64,000 bases of DNA. Origin: Chitinophaga sp. Cy-1792. GTDB lineage: Bacteria; Bacteroidota; Bacteroidia; Chitinophagales; Chitinophagaceae. The stretch covers positions 3,162,001 through 3,226,000 of the forward strand of contig NZ_VWWO01000001.1 of NCBI RefSeq assembly GCF_011752935.1, given 5' to 3'. The first letter of the stretch is position 1. Every line of letters begins with the position of its first letter. Position numbers and translations under genes: made by a program. The notes below the pieces were generated by a model, which worked only from the letters and a program-made list of their open reading frames with translations, searched no databases and was not told the origin of the DNA. This document shows, piece after piece, positions 35,084 to 43,601 of the stretch.

Positions 35084-35945
35084 ATGGAGAAGCGAATGGC
35101 TTTCCCTGCTGATCATGGCTACGCCTTTCCTGGTATATCTCTGGCTTGCACCATCGTTGCCCCCGAAAATACCTGCGCATTACAGCTTTACCAGTCATGG
35201 ACTGGTGGTAGACCGTTATTCGGCGCCGCTGACCAATCTGTTATCGATTTTTCCTGCGATGCTGTTGTTATGGGCATTGTTCACCTTTTTGCAACGCGGT
35301 ATGTATACGCAGCTGATTAGTTTACCACAGTTCTTCCGCGCTAAATACGGGATCAAAATAGCAGTACTGTCACTGCTGGCGGCTATCCCTGTTTTAGAAA
35401 TGCTGAGGGCGGCCAACATTATACCGCATGGTACTGGTGAAAAAAGTAATTACTGGATGGTTGGCATCGTGCTTTTACTGGCAAATGCATTGGTGTTTGC
35501 GGTATTTAAGATAGGCCAGCGCAGTATTTCCAATACTGCGATCCATTATAAATATTACAATATACTATGGGTGGGTTCACATGTGGTCATGTCTGCAGGA
35601 CCTTTATGCGCCATCTTCGCGCCTGATCTTTTTAATATTGAAAAGCTGATACCGCAGCTGATGCTGGTATTCCTGGCGGTGATGGGTAATCTGCTGTATA
35701 GTGTGAAGCCCAACAGTATGCTGGGGATTCGCACCCCCTGGACATTCAGCAGTGAGGTGGTTTGGCGTAAAACGCATCACCTGGGCGGTGTATTGTTGTT
35801 TGCCGGCGGACTTACCGGCTTTGTACTATCGCTGTTTCTGGCGGCCTCCAGTACGAAATATCTATTTATTTCCATTGTACTGATTACTACTTTGATCCCC
35901 GTATTTTATTCCTGGTACCTCTATCGTCAACAAGTTAATTCCTGA
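35070..35945 (+). CDS. SdpI-like membrane protein with DUF1648 domain
   Basis: 291 aa, about seven to eight membrane helices. The N-terminal part LPPKIPAHYSFTSHGLVVDRYS matches DUF1648, and the C-terminal SVKPNSMLGIRTPWTFSSEVVWRKTHHLGG (read in parts) is the SdpI signature. SdpI gives immunity to the SdpC toxin in Bacillus and acts as receptor in signalling; in other bacteria the role is unknown. It overlaps the SdpR-like regulator gene and is followed 2 bp later by an alpha/beta hydrolase gene, so all three appear to form an operon. Confidence 0.9.
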   Translation: MKGNKWRSEWLSLLIMATPFLVYLWLAPSLPPKIPAHYSFTSHGLVVDRYSAPLTNLLSIFPAMLLLWALFTFLQRGMYTQLISLPQFFRAKYGIKIAVLSLLAAIPVLEMLRAANIIPHGTGEKSNYWMVGIVLLLANALVFAVFKIGQRSISNTAIHYKYYNILWVGSHVVMSAGPLCAIFAPDLFNIEKLIPQLMLVFLAVMGNLLYSVKPNSMLGIRTPWTFSSEVVWRKTHHLGGVLLFAGGLTGFVLSLFLAASSTKYLFISIVLITTLIPVFYSWYLYRQQVNS

Positions 35946-35947
35946 TT

Positions 35948-37207
35948 ATGCGCTTACTGAAAATCCTCGTTTTAATTTTATTTACTACTAACGTTTATGC
36001 ACAAACGAAAGATATAGCAGTTGATTTTTGTAATCAGTTGTCAAGAGAAAACTGGACAGCGGCCTATAACATGATGGATTCCAGGGCGATGGCGGGTGTT
36101 AATAGTGAGGTGTTGCGTACGGCCTGGAACAAAATAACGCAACAGTATGGAAAGTGGGAACAGTTGGGTGAAATACGTGAAATGGGCAGGCAGGGCCTTT
36201 TTGAGCAGGTACAGGTGACTAATATTTTCGAGCGCAACTCGCTGGTGATGAATATTGTTGTTACGCCGGAACGTAAAATAACCGGCTTCACTATCGCAAA
36301 GGTTTTGTCGAAGGTTTTACTGCGTGCAGGTGAAGTTATTGATACCGTACAGGCTATTGATGGTACTGTATTATATGGTACGTTACAGCAGCCGGCGGCA
36401 GCCGCTAAAGGGCCGGTGGTACTGATCATAGCAGGATCGGGCCCGGTGGATAGAAACGGAGATGTGGGACTGATGGAAGCCGCTTTTCAGCATTCCTATA
36501 TGCAGCTGGCAGATGGATTGGCAGCCAATGGTATTGCTTCCCTGCGGTTCGATAAACGGGCAATAGGAGAGAGCGCAGCAACGAAAAAGTCGCTGACACA
36601 ATTATCATTGGATGATTATGTCAGTGATGCTGCTGACTGGGTGCGGTATCTGCGTAATTCGGGGAAATATAGCAGTGTTATTATTGCCGGCCATAGTGAA
36701 GGTTCGCTGATAGGAATGGCAGTAGCTGCATTGCAGCCCTATGATGCGTTTATCTCTATATCCGGTGCTGGTGAACCTTTGACAGAGGTTGTTACCGCGC
36801 AGGTGAGTAAGTTAATTTCTCCCGAAAGTGCATTGAAGGCAAAGGGAATCTTTGCAGAGCTGAAGTACGGACAGACGCCTGCTACTGTTTCACCGGAGTT
36901 GCAAAGTATACTGAATCCTGCTACCTATGCCTATTGGCGTAGTTCATTTCACTATGTGCCCTGTGAACTTATCGGGCACCTGACGATGCCAGTGCTCATT
37001 ATCAATGGTACCAAAGATACGCAGGTGCCACCAGAGCAGGCAACCTATCTGCATGACTGTTTGCCCGGTTCAAAGCTGCTGCTGATCAAAGACATGGTGC
37101 ACCCCTTGAAAGATGCCGCAATGATCGGCGTTAATCAGAAAGAAGCATTGCCTTTACATGTTGACCTGATCCCTGCTATGGTGGCCTTTATCCGGCAGCA
37201 ACCCTGA
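35948..37207 (+). CDS. Secreted alpha/beta hydrolase with N-terminal DUF3887-like domain
   Basis: 419 aa. Signal peptide to about residue 19 (NVYAQ). Residues about 22-120 resemble DUF3887 (FCNQLSRENWTAAYNMMDSRA), a small domain common in front of hydrolases. The hydrolase starts near residue 135; GSGPVDRNGD forms the oxyanion region, GHSEGS at about 247-252 holds the nucleophile Ser, and the His is likely in DMVHPLKD near residue 386. It would act as an esterase or peptidase-like enzyme in the periplasm. It starts 2 bp after the SdpI-like gene, an unusual association. Confidence 0.88.
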   Translation: MRLLKILVLILFTTNVYAQTKDIAVDFCNQLSRENWTAAYNMMDSRAMAGVNSEVLRTAWNKITQQYGKWEQLGEIREMGRQGLFEQVQVTNIFERNSLVMNIVVTPERKITGFTIAKVLSKVLLRAGEVIDTVQAIDGTVLYGTLQQPAAAAKGPVVLIIAGSGPVDRNGDVGLMEAAFQHSYMQLADGLAANGIASLRFDKRAIGESAATKKSLTQLSLDDYVSDAADWVRYLRNSGKYSSVIIAGHSEGSLIGMAVAALQPYDAFISISGAGEPLTEVVTAQVSKLISPESALKAKGIFAELKYGQTPATVSPELQSILNPATYAYWRSSFHYVPCELIGHLTMPVLIINGTKDTQVPPEQATYLHDCLPGSKLLLIKDMVHPLKDAAMIGVNQKEALPLHVDLIPAMVAFIRQQP

Positions 37208-37212
37208 TATTG

Positions 37213-38859
37213 TCAATCTGCGGCGAGCTGCAATAACGCCTGTAATTGCGGCGCCGCATTTTTCTTCTTCGCGATGGTGGCTAACTTTTCTTTGCTACCC
37301 CAGATCAATGAAATCACCTGTTCAACCTGGTAGGAAGGTACTTCCTGCAAGGCCTCCAGCATTGTGTTTAACGACTCTTCAGCAAGTGTTGCCAGTTGTT
37401 TGACGGGCTTCATATCCTGGCAAGCCAGCAGGCAGGCTGTGATAACGGGTATGATGGCCGGCGTTGTGCCATGCTTTTCAATAAATGCAATGGTGAAATG
37501 GTTTTGTACAGACTGATGCTCGCTGTCTACCAATGGCATATAGTCTTTCACCAGCGGGAAGAAGGCGGTGTCGGTAAGTCCCAGCCCAAATACTGCATAG
37601 GTGCCGGGCATGCAGCAATATTCTGCTTCCGCATCTTCATACCATTGAAAAGGCACGGACATGGCTAAACGCGCATAGGTTTCAAGGGAGGCGAATAATG
37701 CAGGGTATTGTAATGTATTGGCAAAAAAGCGGTGTGTACTGTTTTTTGCGAGTCCTTTTACAGGCAGGAAATGTTTTTGTTTAGACTTAAGTACAATGCT
37801 GTAGCTGCGTGGAAATCCGTTACTGAGCAGGTTTTGCAGATAGCTGAGACTCTCCATGTAGGCAGGTGCATCTTCCTGTAAAATCTGTATGTCTATGGTA
37901 GCAAAAACATCATTGGGTGTAATCTTCACTGCCGCGGAAGTGTGCGGCGTAAATTTGCCTGTGCCGGATTGCAGCAGGGTGGCGGCTTTGGTGCTGCCCA
38001 ATTCTTTGGCCAGATTAACAAAGGTGATGCCACCGGGCCGGGAATAATTAGGTTCGTAGCGGATGATAGCCGTGGCGATATATAGCAGCATGTCCAGGGC
38101 CGCCGGCTCAGGCTTGGAATATTCCTGTTTCAGCTGGTAGGTGGGCGACTGGTAGCCAATTTTTGTAATGTCATAGAACTGCGGCAGGAAGTAATTTTCA
38201 GCCCAGTTGTTAAGTGCATTGTTGATATAATAACGATGCTGTTTTTGTTCTTCTTTATTATTTTTATTCTGATCGATGATCTGATCGAAGATACGGGTGA
38301 TTTGTTGATAGTCCGGAGTTGGGTACAGTAGCGGGTCTACCAGGTGCCTTGCCAGAAAGAAAGTTTCCAGATTTTTCGTAGGGTATTTACCGTTATAAAT
38401 TTTATTGTGCAGGTATTTTTCTATCTGCGTAAGCAAGTGCTGTTTTTTGGGCTCACTGATATGGATATACGGCGTTATTTTATAATGGTTTTTACCGATA
38501 ATGATTTCCCCTGTGACCACAAATTTGAAATCAATGATAGGCAGGTTGTCGTACGGTGTGAGCGCGGCCTGTAACTGTGCCGGCAGCAGGGCTGAAATGG
38601 CCGCTACCTCTTTTTCGTCGGTGATGGCATCGGCGGGAGGCAGACCTTCATAATGCATGTCGGCATCACTGAAGTCATCATCTGAAGAGTAGAGGAACAT
38701 TTCCCCGTTTTTATATACGAACCTTGCCAGGTCGTGAATGCCAGCCTGTAAGGTGGTTCTTTTAATAATACCGGCAGCGTCCTTCTTGCTGTTCAGTTGT
38801 GCTATCAGCGAGGCAAAGGCGTTGGCGATGTCTGCAGCTATGGTTTCCTGTTTACTCAT
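37213..38859 (-). CDS. Large protein of unknown function
   Basis: 548 aa, acidic start (MSKQETIAADIANAF), no signal peptide or membrane helix. It appears mostly helical with segments rich in Leu, Gln and Lys. Residues about 108-150 contain DFKFVVTGEIIIGKNHYKITPYIHI, which looks like beta structure. A CCMPGTYAVFGLGLTD stretch near residue 415 is distinctive. It may belong to the DUF6138-like group, but this is only recollection. It is convergent with the hydrolase gene (5-bp gap) and divergent from the ArsR-rhodanese gene. No catalytic motif is recognised. Confidence 0.75.
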   Translation of the reverse strand: MSKQETIAADIANAFASLIAQLNSKKDAAGIIKRTTLQAGIHDLARFVYKNGEMFLYSSDDDFSDADMHYEGLPPADAITDEKEVAAISALLPAQLQAALTPYDNLPIIDFKFVVTGEIIIGKNHYKITPYIHISEPKKQHLLTQIEKYLHNKIYNGKYPTKNLETFFLARHLVDPLLYPTPDYQQITRIFDQIIDQNKNNKEEQKQHRYYINNALNNWAENYFLPQFYDITKIGYQSPTYQLKQEYSKPEPAALDMLLYIATAIIRYEPNYSRPGGITFVNLAKELGSTKAATLLQSGTGKFTPHTSAAVKITPNDVFATIDIQILQEDAPAYMESLSYLQNLLSNGFPRSYSIVLKSKQKHFLPVKGLAKNSTHRFFANTLQYPALFASLETYARLAMSVPFQWYEDAEAEYCCMPGTYAVFGLGLTDTAFFPLVKDYMPLVDSEHQSVQNHFTIAFIEKHGTTPAIIPVITACLLACQDMKPVKQLATLAEESLNTMLEALQEVPSYQVEQVISLIWGSKEKLATIAKKKNAAPQLQALLQLAAD

Positions 38860-38934
38860 TTTTTTTCTGTTGGGTTATACAATCGGAAAGGCAATATAAG
38901 CCTTTCGCTGATAGTGGTAAAATATAGCCATTAT

Positions 38935-38962
38935 ATCTATTCAATTAAATAATTGAATAGAT
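38935..38962. promoter_or_regulatory. 28-bp operator upstream of the ArsR-rhodanese gene
   Basis: ATCTATTCAAT-N6-ATTGAATAGAT is a perfect 11-bp inverted repeat. The same repeat with a different centre occurs at 39714-39741. A near-consensus -7 box TATCTTTA lies at 38976-38983. Confidence 0.85.
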
Positions 38963-39003
38963 GGGCAAATTTGTTTATCTTTATAAAGCATAACTGTGAA
39001 GAT

Positions 39004-39672
39004 ATGAACAAGAGAGATTTTAAGGATAAAGTATACGGTGAGTTAGCGAAAGTGACGAAGGCATTGGGTAATCCGCACCGGCTGGAGATCATTGATCTGC
39101 TGGCGCAGGGGCCTTTTACGGTGGAACAGATAGCGAATTATACAGGGATGACAGTAGCCAATGCGTCGCAGCACCTGCAAACACTGAAAGCGGCCAGGCT
39201 GGTAAGCATAACCCGCGAAGGGAATTTTATTAATTACAGTCTGGCAGGCGAAAATGTATACAATGCATGGTCGGGCCTGCGGGAGCTGGGGTTAGCCTAT
39301 AACGGTGAAATCGGCAAAGTGGTGCATGATTTCCGCAAAGGCTACAGTAACCTTGAAAGCGTAGATGCTGTAACGCTGGCGCATATGATCCAGAAAGGCG
39401 AGGTGATATTGCTGGACGTGCGGCCGGAGGAAGAATACAACCGTGGGCATATACACCGGGCTATTTCGGCGCCTATTGAAGCGCTGGATAAATTGCTGAA
39501 AAAGCTGCCTAAAAGCAAGGCGGTAGTGGCTTATTGCCGTGGGCCATTTTGTGTGTATGCAGATGAAGCGGTACACCTGTTAAAGAAGAAAGGTTTTAAA
39601 GCAAAGCGGCTACAGGAGGGGTTTCCTGACTGGGTGCTGAAAGGATACCCGGTGTCAGATAAAAAAGATTGA
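39004..39672 (+). CDS. ArsR-family regulator fused to a rhodanese domain
   Basis: 222 aa from the ATG at 39004; a TTG at 38953 inside the operator is rejected. Residues 10-90 form an ArsR winged helix (LGNPHRLEIIDLLAQGPFTVEQIA, read in parts). Residues about 120-218 form a rhodanese domain (VILLDVRPEEEYNRGHI) with active loop CRGPFC at 178-183. The two Cys suggest sensing of sulfane sulfur, thiol oxidation or a metalloid. It lies upstream of an MFS gene; both carry the same perfect operator, so the pair looks self-regulated. Ligand unknown. Confidence 0.93.
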   Translation: MNKRDFKDKVYGELAKVTKALGNPHRLEIIDLLAQGPFTVEQIANYTGMTVANASQHLQTLKAARLVSITREGNFINYSLAGENVYNAWSGLRELGLAYNGEIGKVVHDFRKGYSNLESVDAVTLAHMIQKGEVILLDVRPEEEYNRGHIHRAISAPIEALDKLLKKLPKSKAVVAYCRGPFCVYADEAVHLLKKKGFKAKRLQEGFPDWVLKGYPVSDKKD

Positions 39673-39681
39673 TATATATAG

Positions 39682-39706
39682 AAGCGCTGATCGCGCTTTT
39701 TTTTCG
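39682..39706 (+). terminator. Intrinsic terminator between the ArsR-rhodanese and MFS genes
   Basis: AAGCGC/GCGCTT 6-bp stem (39682-39687 with 39693-39698), 5-nt loop and T-run. The MFS gene therefore needs its own promoter. Confidence 0.75.
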
Positions 39707-39713
39707 TTGTTTA

Positions 39714-39741
39714 ATCTATTCAATGAAAATATTGAATAGAT
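39714..39741. promoter_or_regulatory. 28-bp operator upstream of the MFS gene
   Basis: Same ATCTATTCAAT-N6-ATTGAATAGAT inverted repeat as at 38935-38962. It ends 9 bp before an exact -7 box TACATTTG (39751-39758), so bound repressor would cover the -33 region. Confidence 0.85.
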
Positions 39742-39780
39742 TTTTCTTTGTACATTTGCAGGATCAATAATTTATCTATA

Positions 39781-41022
39781 GTGGAGATTAAGTTAGGATT
39801 GAGAGAGAACTGGAAGCAATTCAGTTTGCTGGTACTGGTTAACAGTCTGGTAGGCGGTATGGTGGGCCTGGAACGTACGGTAGTGCCTTTGGTAGGAACC
39901 GAAGTGTTTAAGATCAATGCCGACCTGGTTGTTTTTTCCTTTATCATAGCCTTTGGGGTGGTAAAAGCCTTTACCAACCTGGTTTCAGGGCTGCTGGCAG
40001 ACAAATACACCCGAAAGCGCGTGCTGATATGGGGATGGCTGATAGGTTTGCCGGTACCTTTCCTGCTAGGCTGGGGGCCTTCCTGGAACTGGATAATAGC
40101 TGCCAATATATTATTAGGGGTGAGCCAGGGTTTTGCATGGTCTATGACCGTAAACATGAAAATAGACCTGGTAGGGCCTAAGAAAAGAGGGCTCGCCATG
40201 GGACTGAACGAGGCCGCCGGTTATGGCGCCGTGGGACTTACCGCCCTGCTCACCGGTTACCTCGCTGCGCATTATGGGTTGCGTCCGCAACCGTTTTATA
40301 TCGGTATCGCCTATACGATAATTGGCCTGTTGCTGTCTATATTTATTGTAAAAGATACGCGGCAGTTTGCGCGACTGGAAGCCGCTACCGTGAAAGTGAC
40401 CACAGCAGGAGAGCAGGCGCATAAACCAAGCCTGTTATGGGTTTTTAAGGAAACTACCCTGAAAAATAAAAACCTCTTTGCCGTTTCTCAGGCAGGACTC
40501 ATCAACAACCTGAATGATGGTATGTCGTGGGGCGTATTCCCGCTGCTTTTTATTGCTGCCGGCGTCGGACTGGAAGGGGTGGGCTGGATTAAAGCGATAT
40601 ACCCTGTAGTCTGGGGGCTGGGGCAGATCATCACGGGGCCGCTGGCAGACAGGATCGGCAGAAAACCCCTCATCGTCTGGGGGATGTTTGTACAGGTGCT
40701 GGGGCATATCGTGATCGGACTGGAACTATTACCACCACAAACTTCCGGGCTGGTAGGCTCTGTGTTTTTAGGCGCCGGTACAGCCATGGTATACCCGGCA
40801 TTGCTGGCAGCAGTCAGTGATTCCGCGCATCCTTCCTGGAGGGCTTCTTCATTGGGCGTGTACCGGTTCTGGAGAGATATAGGCTATGCTGTTGGCGCAC
40901 TCATGGCAGGCATCGTGGCACAGTTCGTAGGACTTATCTGGGCAGTACATATCGCGGGCATACTCACCTTTTTGTCCGGTGTACTGGTATGGGTAAGAAT
41001 GAAAGAAACAAGGCCACAATAA
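39781..41022 (+). CDS. MFS transporter controlled by the ArsR-rhodanese regulator
   Basis: 413 aa from the GTG at 39781, placed 22 bp after the -7 box; a TTG at 39748 overlaps the promoter and is rejected. Twelve membrane helices can be traced. Motif A-like LLADKYTRKRVLIWG is near residues 68-82, with a second copy LADRIGRKPLIVWG near residue 288, as in the two-half MFS fold. It would export or import a small molecule whose presence is sensed by the upstream regulator; toxic thiol, metalloid or oxidant export is a guess. A terminator follows. Confidence 0.9.
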   Translation: MEIKLGLRENWKQFSLLVLVNSLVGGMVGLERTVVPLVGTEVFKINADLVVFSFIIAFGVVKAFTNLVSGLLADKYTRKRVLIWGWLIGLPVPFLLGWGPSWNWIIAANILLGVSQGFAWSMTVNMKIDLVGPKKRGLAMGLNEAAGYGAVGLTALLTGYLAAHYGLRPQPFYIGIAYTIIGLLLSIFIVKDTRQFARLEAATVKVTTAGEQAHKPSLLWVFKETTLKNKNLFAVSQAGLINNLNDGMSWGVFPLLFIAAGVGLEGVGWIKAIYPVVWGLGQIITGPLADRIGRKPLIVWGMFVQVLGHIVIGLELLPPQTSGLVGSVFLGAGTAMVYPALLAAVSDSAHPSWRASSLGVYRFWRDIGYAVGALMAGIVAQFVGLIWAVHIAGILTFLSGVLVWVRMKETRPQ

Positions 41023-41044
41023 TTTTAATAAACAAATAAAAAAG

Positions 41045-41078
41045 GCTTACAACGGCAACGTTGTAAGCTTTTTTTTAC
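41045..41078. terminator. Bidirectional terminator between MFS and convergent small gene
   Basis: A perfect 10-bp stem (GCTTACAACG 41045-41054 with 41059-41068), GCAA loop, T8 tail on + and A-rich flank on the other side. Confidence 0.88.
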
Positions 41079-41380
41079 CAGCCGATACAATAAACGTCTT
41101 GTCCGAGGATATTCAGCCGTATAGTTTTAACAGGCTTCTTCATCCACTGTTTCTTGTTCTTAGAAAAGAGTTTCCAGCTATTGTGGCCACCGTAGCATTT
41201 ACCAGGGATGCCATATTCGTCCTTTATAAAACACTGGAACGGATATCGCTTGTCCAGGCATTTCCGGTAAAAATCTGTATGCCATGCGCGGCAGCGTGGA
41301 CATATAGCATACAGCTCTTTTAAAACAAGATGGTAGGTTCGGCTGTCGGTTGTTTCTTTTAATGTTTTGTGGTATTTCAT
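41075..41380 (-). CDS. Small Cys-rich protein, tandem paralogue A
   Basis: 101 aa from the ATG at 41380; a GTG at 41389 is possible. It shares a collinear frame with the protein at 41486-41794: K-x-L-x-E-T-x-x-R-T-Y near the start, C-x-x-C (CPRCRAW), T-D-x-Y-R-x-C, GGxxSWKLxSKxxKQWM and a final GW. The Cys pairs suggest a zinc-ribbon-like fold. Function unknown. The two genes lie head to tail on the minus strand about 105 bp apart, consistent with a local duplication. Confidence 0.75.
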   Translation of the reverse strand: MKYHKTLKETTDSRTYHLVLKELYAICPRCRAWHTDFYRKCLDKRYPFQCFIKDEYGIPGKCYGGHNSWKLFSKNKKQWMKKPVKTIRLNILGQDVYCIGW

Positions 41381-41485
41381 TTGTAACACTTATTGGTGCT
41401 ACAATGCGTCGAATTTTTTCTTCATTTGAAGATGTTTAGATAGGTCAACTTCATTGCGGATCACGTTGCATTCAACAGATAATAA

Positions 41486-41794
41486 TCACCATCCCAGACG
41501 ATATATTCCCGTTGAAAACCTGGCATATCGTACAGTGAAAAATTTTTTTCTCATCCACTGTTTTCTCTTTTTGGAAACCAGTTTCCAGCTGTAATAGCCG
41601 CCCTGTATTTTTTTGACAGGTTGGCGGTTGTCATTACACTCATAAACGGAGTAACGTTCTGGAGCATTGGGACAGTACCGGTATAGATCTGTTTTTGCCC
41701 AGCCGCATATATGGCATGCCGTATATGGGTTTTTGCGAATCAGTTGATAGGTACGACGGTGATCCGTTTCATTTAGAATTTTGTGTTTTTTCAC
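41486..41794 (-). CDS. Small Cys-rich protein, tandem paralogue B
   Basis: 102 aa starting from a GTG at 41794 that aligns with the ATG of paralogue A. It keeps C-x-x-C (CHICGW), T-D-L-Y-R-x-C, GGYYSWKLVSKKRKQWM and the final LGW. It is basic and has no signal peptide or membrane helix. The A+T-rich flanks and lack of known domain suggest an accessory gene. Function is unknown; divergence between copies is large enough that duplication is not recent. Confidence 0.75.
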   Translation of the reverse strand: MKKHKILNETDHRRTYQLIRKNPYTACHICGWAKTDLYRYCPNAPERYSVYECNDNRQPVKKIQGGYYSWKLVSKKRKQWMRKKFFTVRYARFSTGIYRLGW

Positions 41795-41960
41795 TTATGT
41801 CATGTTTTAGCATGACAGTGCATCGAATTTTTTCTTCAAGAAATGAGATTTGGTTGAGTTGTAAAGATAGATTTTTTAGATATGAAATTTACTTTATGTA
41901 GATGTAAATGTTATAACAATCTGTCTGTCTGCGTTGTATAGAAAGTCAAATCTATCTCTT

Positions 41961-42809
41961 ATGGAATTCGTGACTTTAAATAACGGCGTGGAGATGCCTG
42001 TCCTGGGCTTCGGGGTATACCAGGTTACAGACCTGGAAGAGTGCGAAAGAAGCGTTTCCGACGCGCTCAGTACCGGTTACCGCCTGATTGATACAGCCTC
42101 GGCCTATGGCAACGAAACCGCCGTAGGAAAGGCCATTAAAAAGTCGGGCATCAAACGGGAGGACATTTTCCTGACAACTAAATTATGGGTACAGGATGCT
42201 GGTGAGGGTAAAACAAGGAATGCATTCAATAAATCCCTGAAAAACCTTGGACTGGAGTATATAGACCTCTACCTGATACACCAGCCATACGGCGATATTT
42301 ACGGCGCCTGGCGCGATATGGAGGCCCTTTTGAAGGAAGGCCTGGTACGGGCTATCGGTGTCAGTAATTTTGAATCCGACAGGCTCATAGACCTCATCCT
42401 TCACAACGAAGTGAAGCCCGCTGTAAATCAGATAGAAACACATCCATTTAATCAACAGATTGCCGCGCATGATTTCATGAAGGAAAATGATGTACAACAG
42501 GAATCGTGGGGGCCCTTTGCCGAAGGTAAACATGACATCTTCACCAATGCATTGCTGGCAGGCATTGGTAAAAAATACAATAAATCAGTGGCGCAGGTGA
42601 TATTGCGCTGGCTGATACAACGTAGCATCGTAGTAATTCCTAAATCTGTTAAAAAGGAGCGGATTGAGCAGAATTTTGATGTATTCGATTTTAGTTTGTC
42701 CGGTGAAGATATGGACCAGATTGTAAGCCTGGATTTGAAAACCAGCAGCTTCTTTGATCACAGGGATCCGGACATGGTAAAATGGCTGGGTACGAGAAAA
42801 CTCACCTGA
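41961..42809 (+). CDS. Aldo/keto reductase (AKR5-like)
   Basis: 282 aa from the ATG at 41961; an upstream start at 41934 is possible. The tetrad is readable: Asp in DTASAYGNE (near 45), Tyr in the same stretch (near 50), Lys in TKLWVQDAG (near 74) and His in LIHQPYGD (near 107). The C-terminal [19 protein letters not shown] binds NADPH. Opening [19 protein letters not shown] is typical of the 2,5-diketo-gluconate reductase-type group. It reduces aldehydes or ketones with NADPH in the cytoplasm. Substrate unknown; it lies alone. Confidence 0.95.
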   Translation: MEFVTLNNGVEMPVLGFGVYQVTDLEECERSVSDALSTGYRLIDTASAYGNETAVGKAIKKSGIKREDIFLTTKLWVQDAGEGKTRNAFNKSLKNLGLEYIDLYLIHQPYGDIYGAWRDMEALLKEGLVRAIGVSNFESDRLIDLILHNEVKPAVNQIETHPFNQQIAAHDFMKENDVQQESWGPFAEGKHDIFTNALLAGIGKKYNKSVAQVILRWLIQRSIVVIPKSVKKERIEQNFDVFDFSLSGEDMDQIVSLDLKTSSFFDHRDPDMVKWLGTRKLT

Positions 42810-42838
42810 TGAAATAGCTACCGGAAGGGCGAAAAATA

Positions 42839-42880
42839 AAAGTCCCGTCTCTACCCGGTAGAGACGGGACTTTATTTTAA
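42839..42880. terminator. Bidirectional terminator
   Basis: A perfect 15-bp stem (42839-42853 with 42859-42873), 5-nt loop, with A-rich and T-rich flanks. Separates the aldo/keto reductase and the convergent zinc-finger gene. Confidence 0.9.
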
Positions 42881-43149
42881 TATTCTGCAAAACTATCGTC
42901 TTCATAACAATATAACCAGCGTTCTCCGGGTTCGGCGGAGGAAATCACCGGGTGATGGGTATGGTGGTTATGCGCTGTCATATGCTGGTGTGGCGATTGG
43001 TCGCAACAGAGCGTTGCACCGCAGGTCTGGCAGGTACGGAGATGTACCCAGTCTGAACCTATTTTAACGCATTCTTCGCACTCATAGGTTTTAGCCTGTT
43101 TTAATTCCGTCAATGCCTTCATGTGTGGACAGATTTCTTCCTGAGCCAT
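42877..43149 (-). CDS. UBP-type zinc finger protein
   Basis: 90 aa. The pattern C-x2-C, then C-x2-C and His ligands is seen as CEECVKIGSDWVHLRTCQTCG, followed by CCDQSPHQHMTAHNHHTHHPVI and a WLYCYEDD block, which is the UBP zinc-finger arrangement. In eukaryotes this domain binds the ubiquitin C-terminus; bacterial stand-alone copies have no known role. It is divergent from the gene at 43292. No signal peptide. Confidence 0.92.
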   Translation of the reverse strand: MAQEEICPHMKALTELKQAKTYECEECVKIGSDWVHLRTCQTCGATLCCDQSPHQHMTAHNHHTHHPVISSAEPGERWLYCYEDDSFAEY

Positions 43150-43291
43150 AATATGTTATGTTTTACAGTGATAAAGTAGATACCGGTTAAACAATAAACA
43201 TTTGCTGGGATGCTTTTGTTGGCGGTTTACCGCAAGATTCGGGTTGCTGATAAAGCCATTTATATTGAAATTTAACGATAAATATTTTGGT

Positions 43292-43558
43292 ATGCAACAT
43301 CATGTCGGGTTAGGGGATACAGCCGCAGCAAGACAAAAAGCCTTATTCCGGCTGATTCATCAGGGTTTGGTGCAATGGGGAGGAAATAAAAAAGATAAAA
43401 TTTATGGATTGCTTTCCTGTCGGGCTGGTCGTAGGATGAAGGTGGAGAACCGTGTGTTTTTTAGCAGTGAATCCGAGGCGATCGCCCATGGATACCGGCC
43501 TTGCGGCGCCTGTATGCGTACAGAATACGAGGAATGGAAACGCCATAAAAAAGACTGA
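43292..43558 (+). CDS. Small Ada-like metal-binding domain protein
   Basis: 88 aa from the ATG at 43292; an upstream in-frame start at 43202 would add 30 residues with no domain similarity. The C-terminal half has IYGLLSCRAGRRM, then NRVFFSSESEAIAHGYRPCGACM, which resembles the N-terminal Ada Cys-zinc module. Here the second Cys of the first pair is missing (CRAGR instead of CRPSC), so the metal site has three Cys. Many small stand-alone proteins of this kind exist without a methyltransferase domain. Role in DNA repair is not shown. Confidence 0.7.
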   Translation: MQHHVGLGDTAAARQKALFRLIHQGLVQWGGNKKDKIYGLLSCRAGRRMKVENRVFFSSESEAIAHGYRPCGACMRTEYEEWKRHKKD

Positions 43559-43601
43559 TCCGAAAAGTATGGATCAGTCTTTTTACGTATATACGTTACT
43601 G

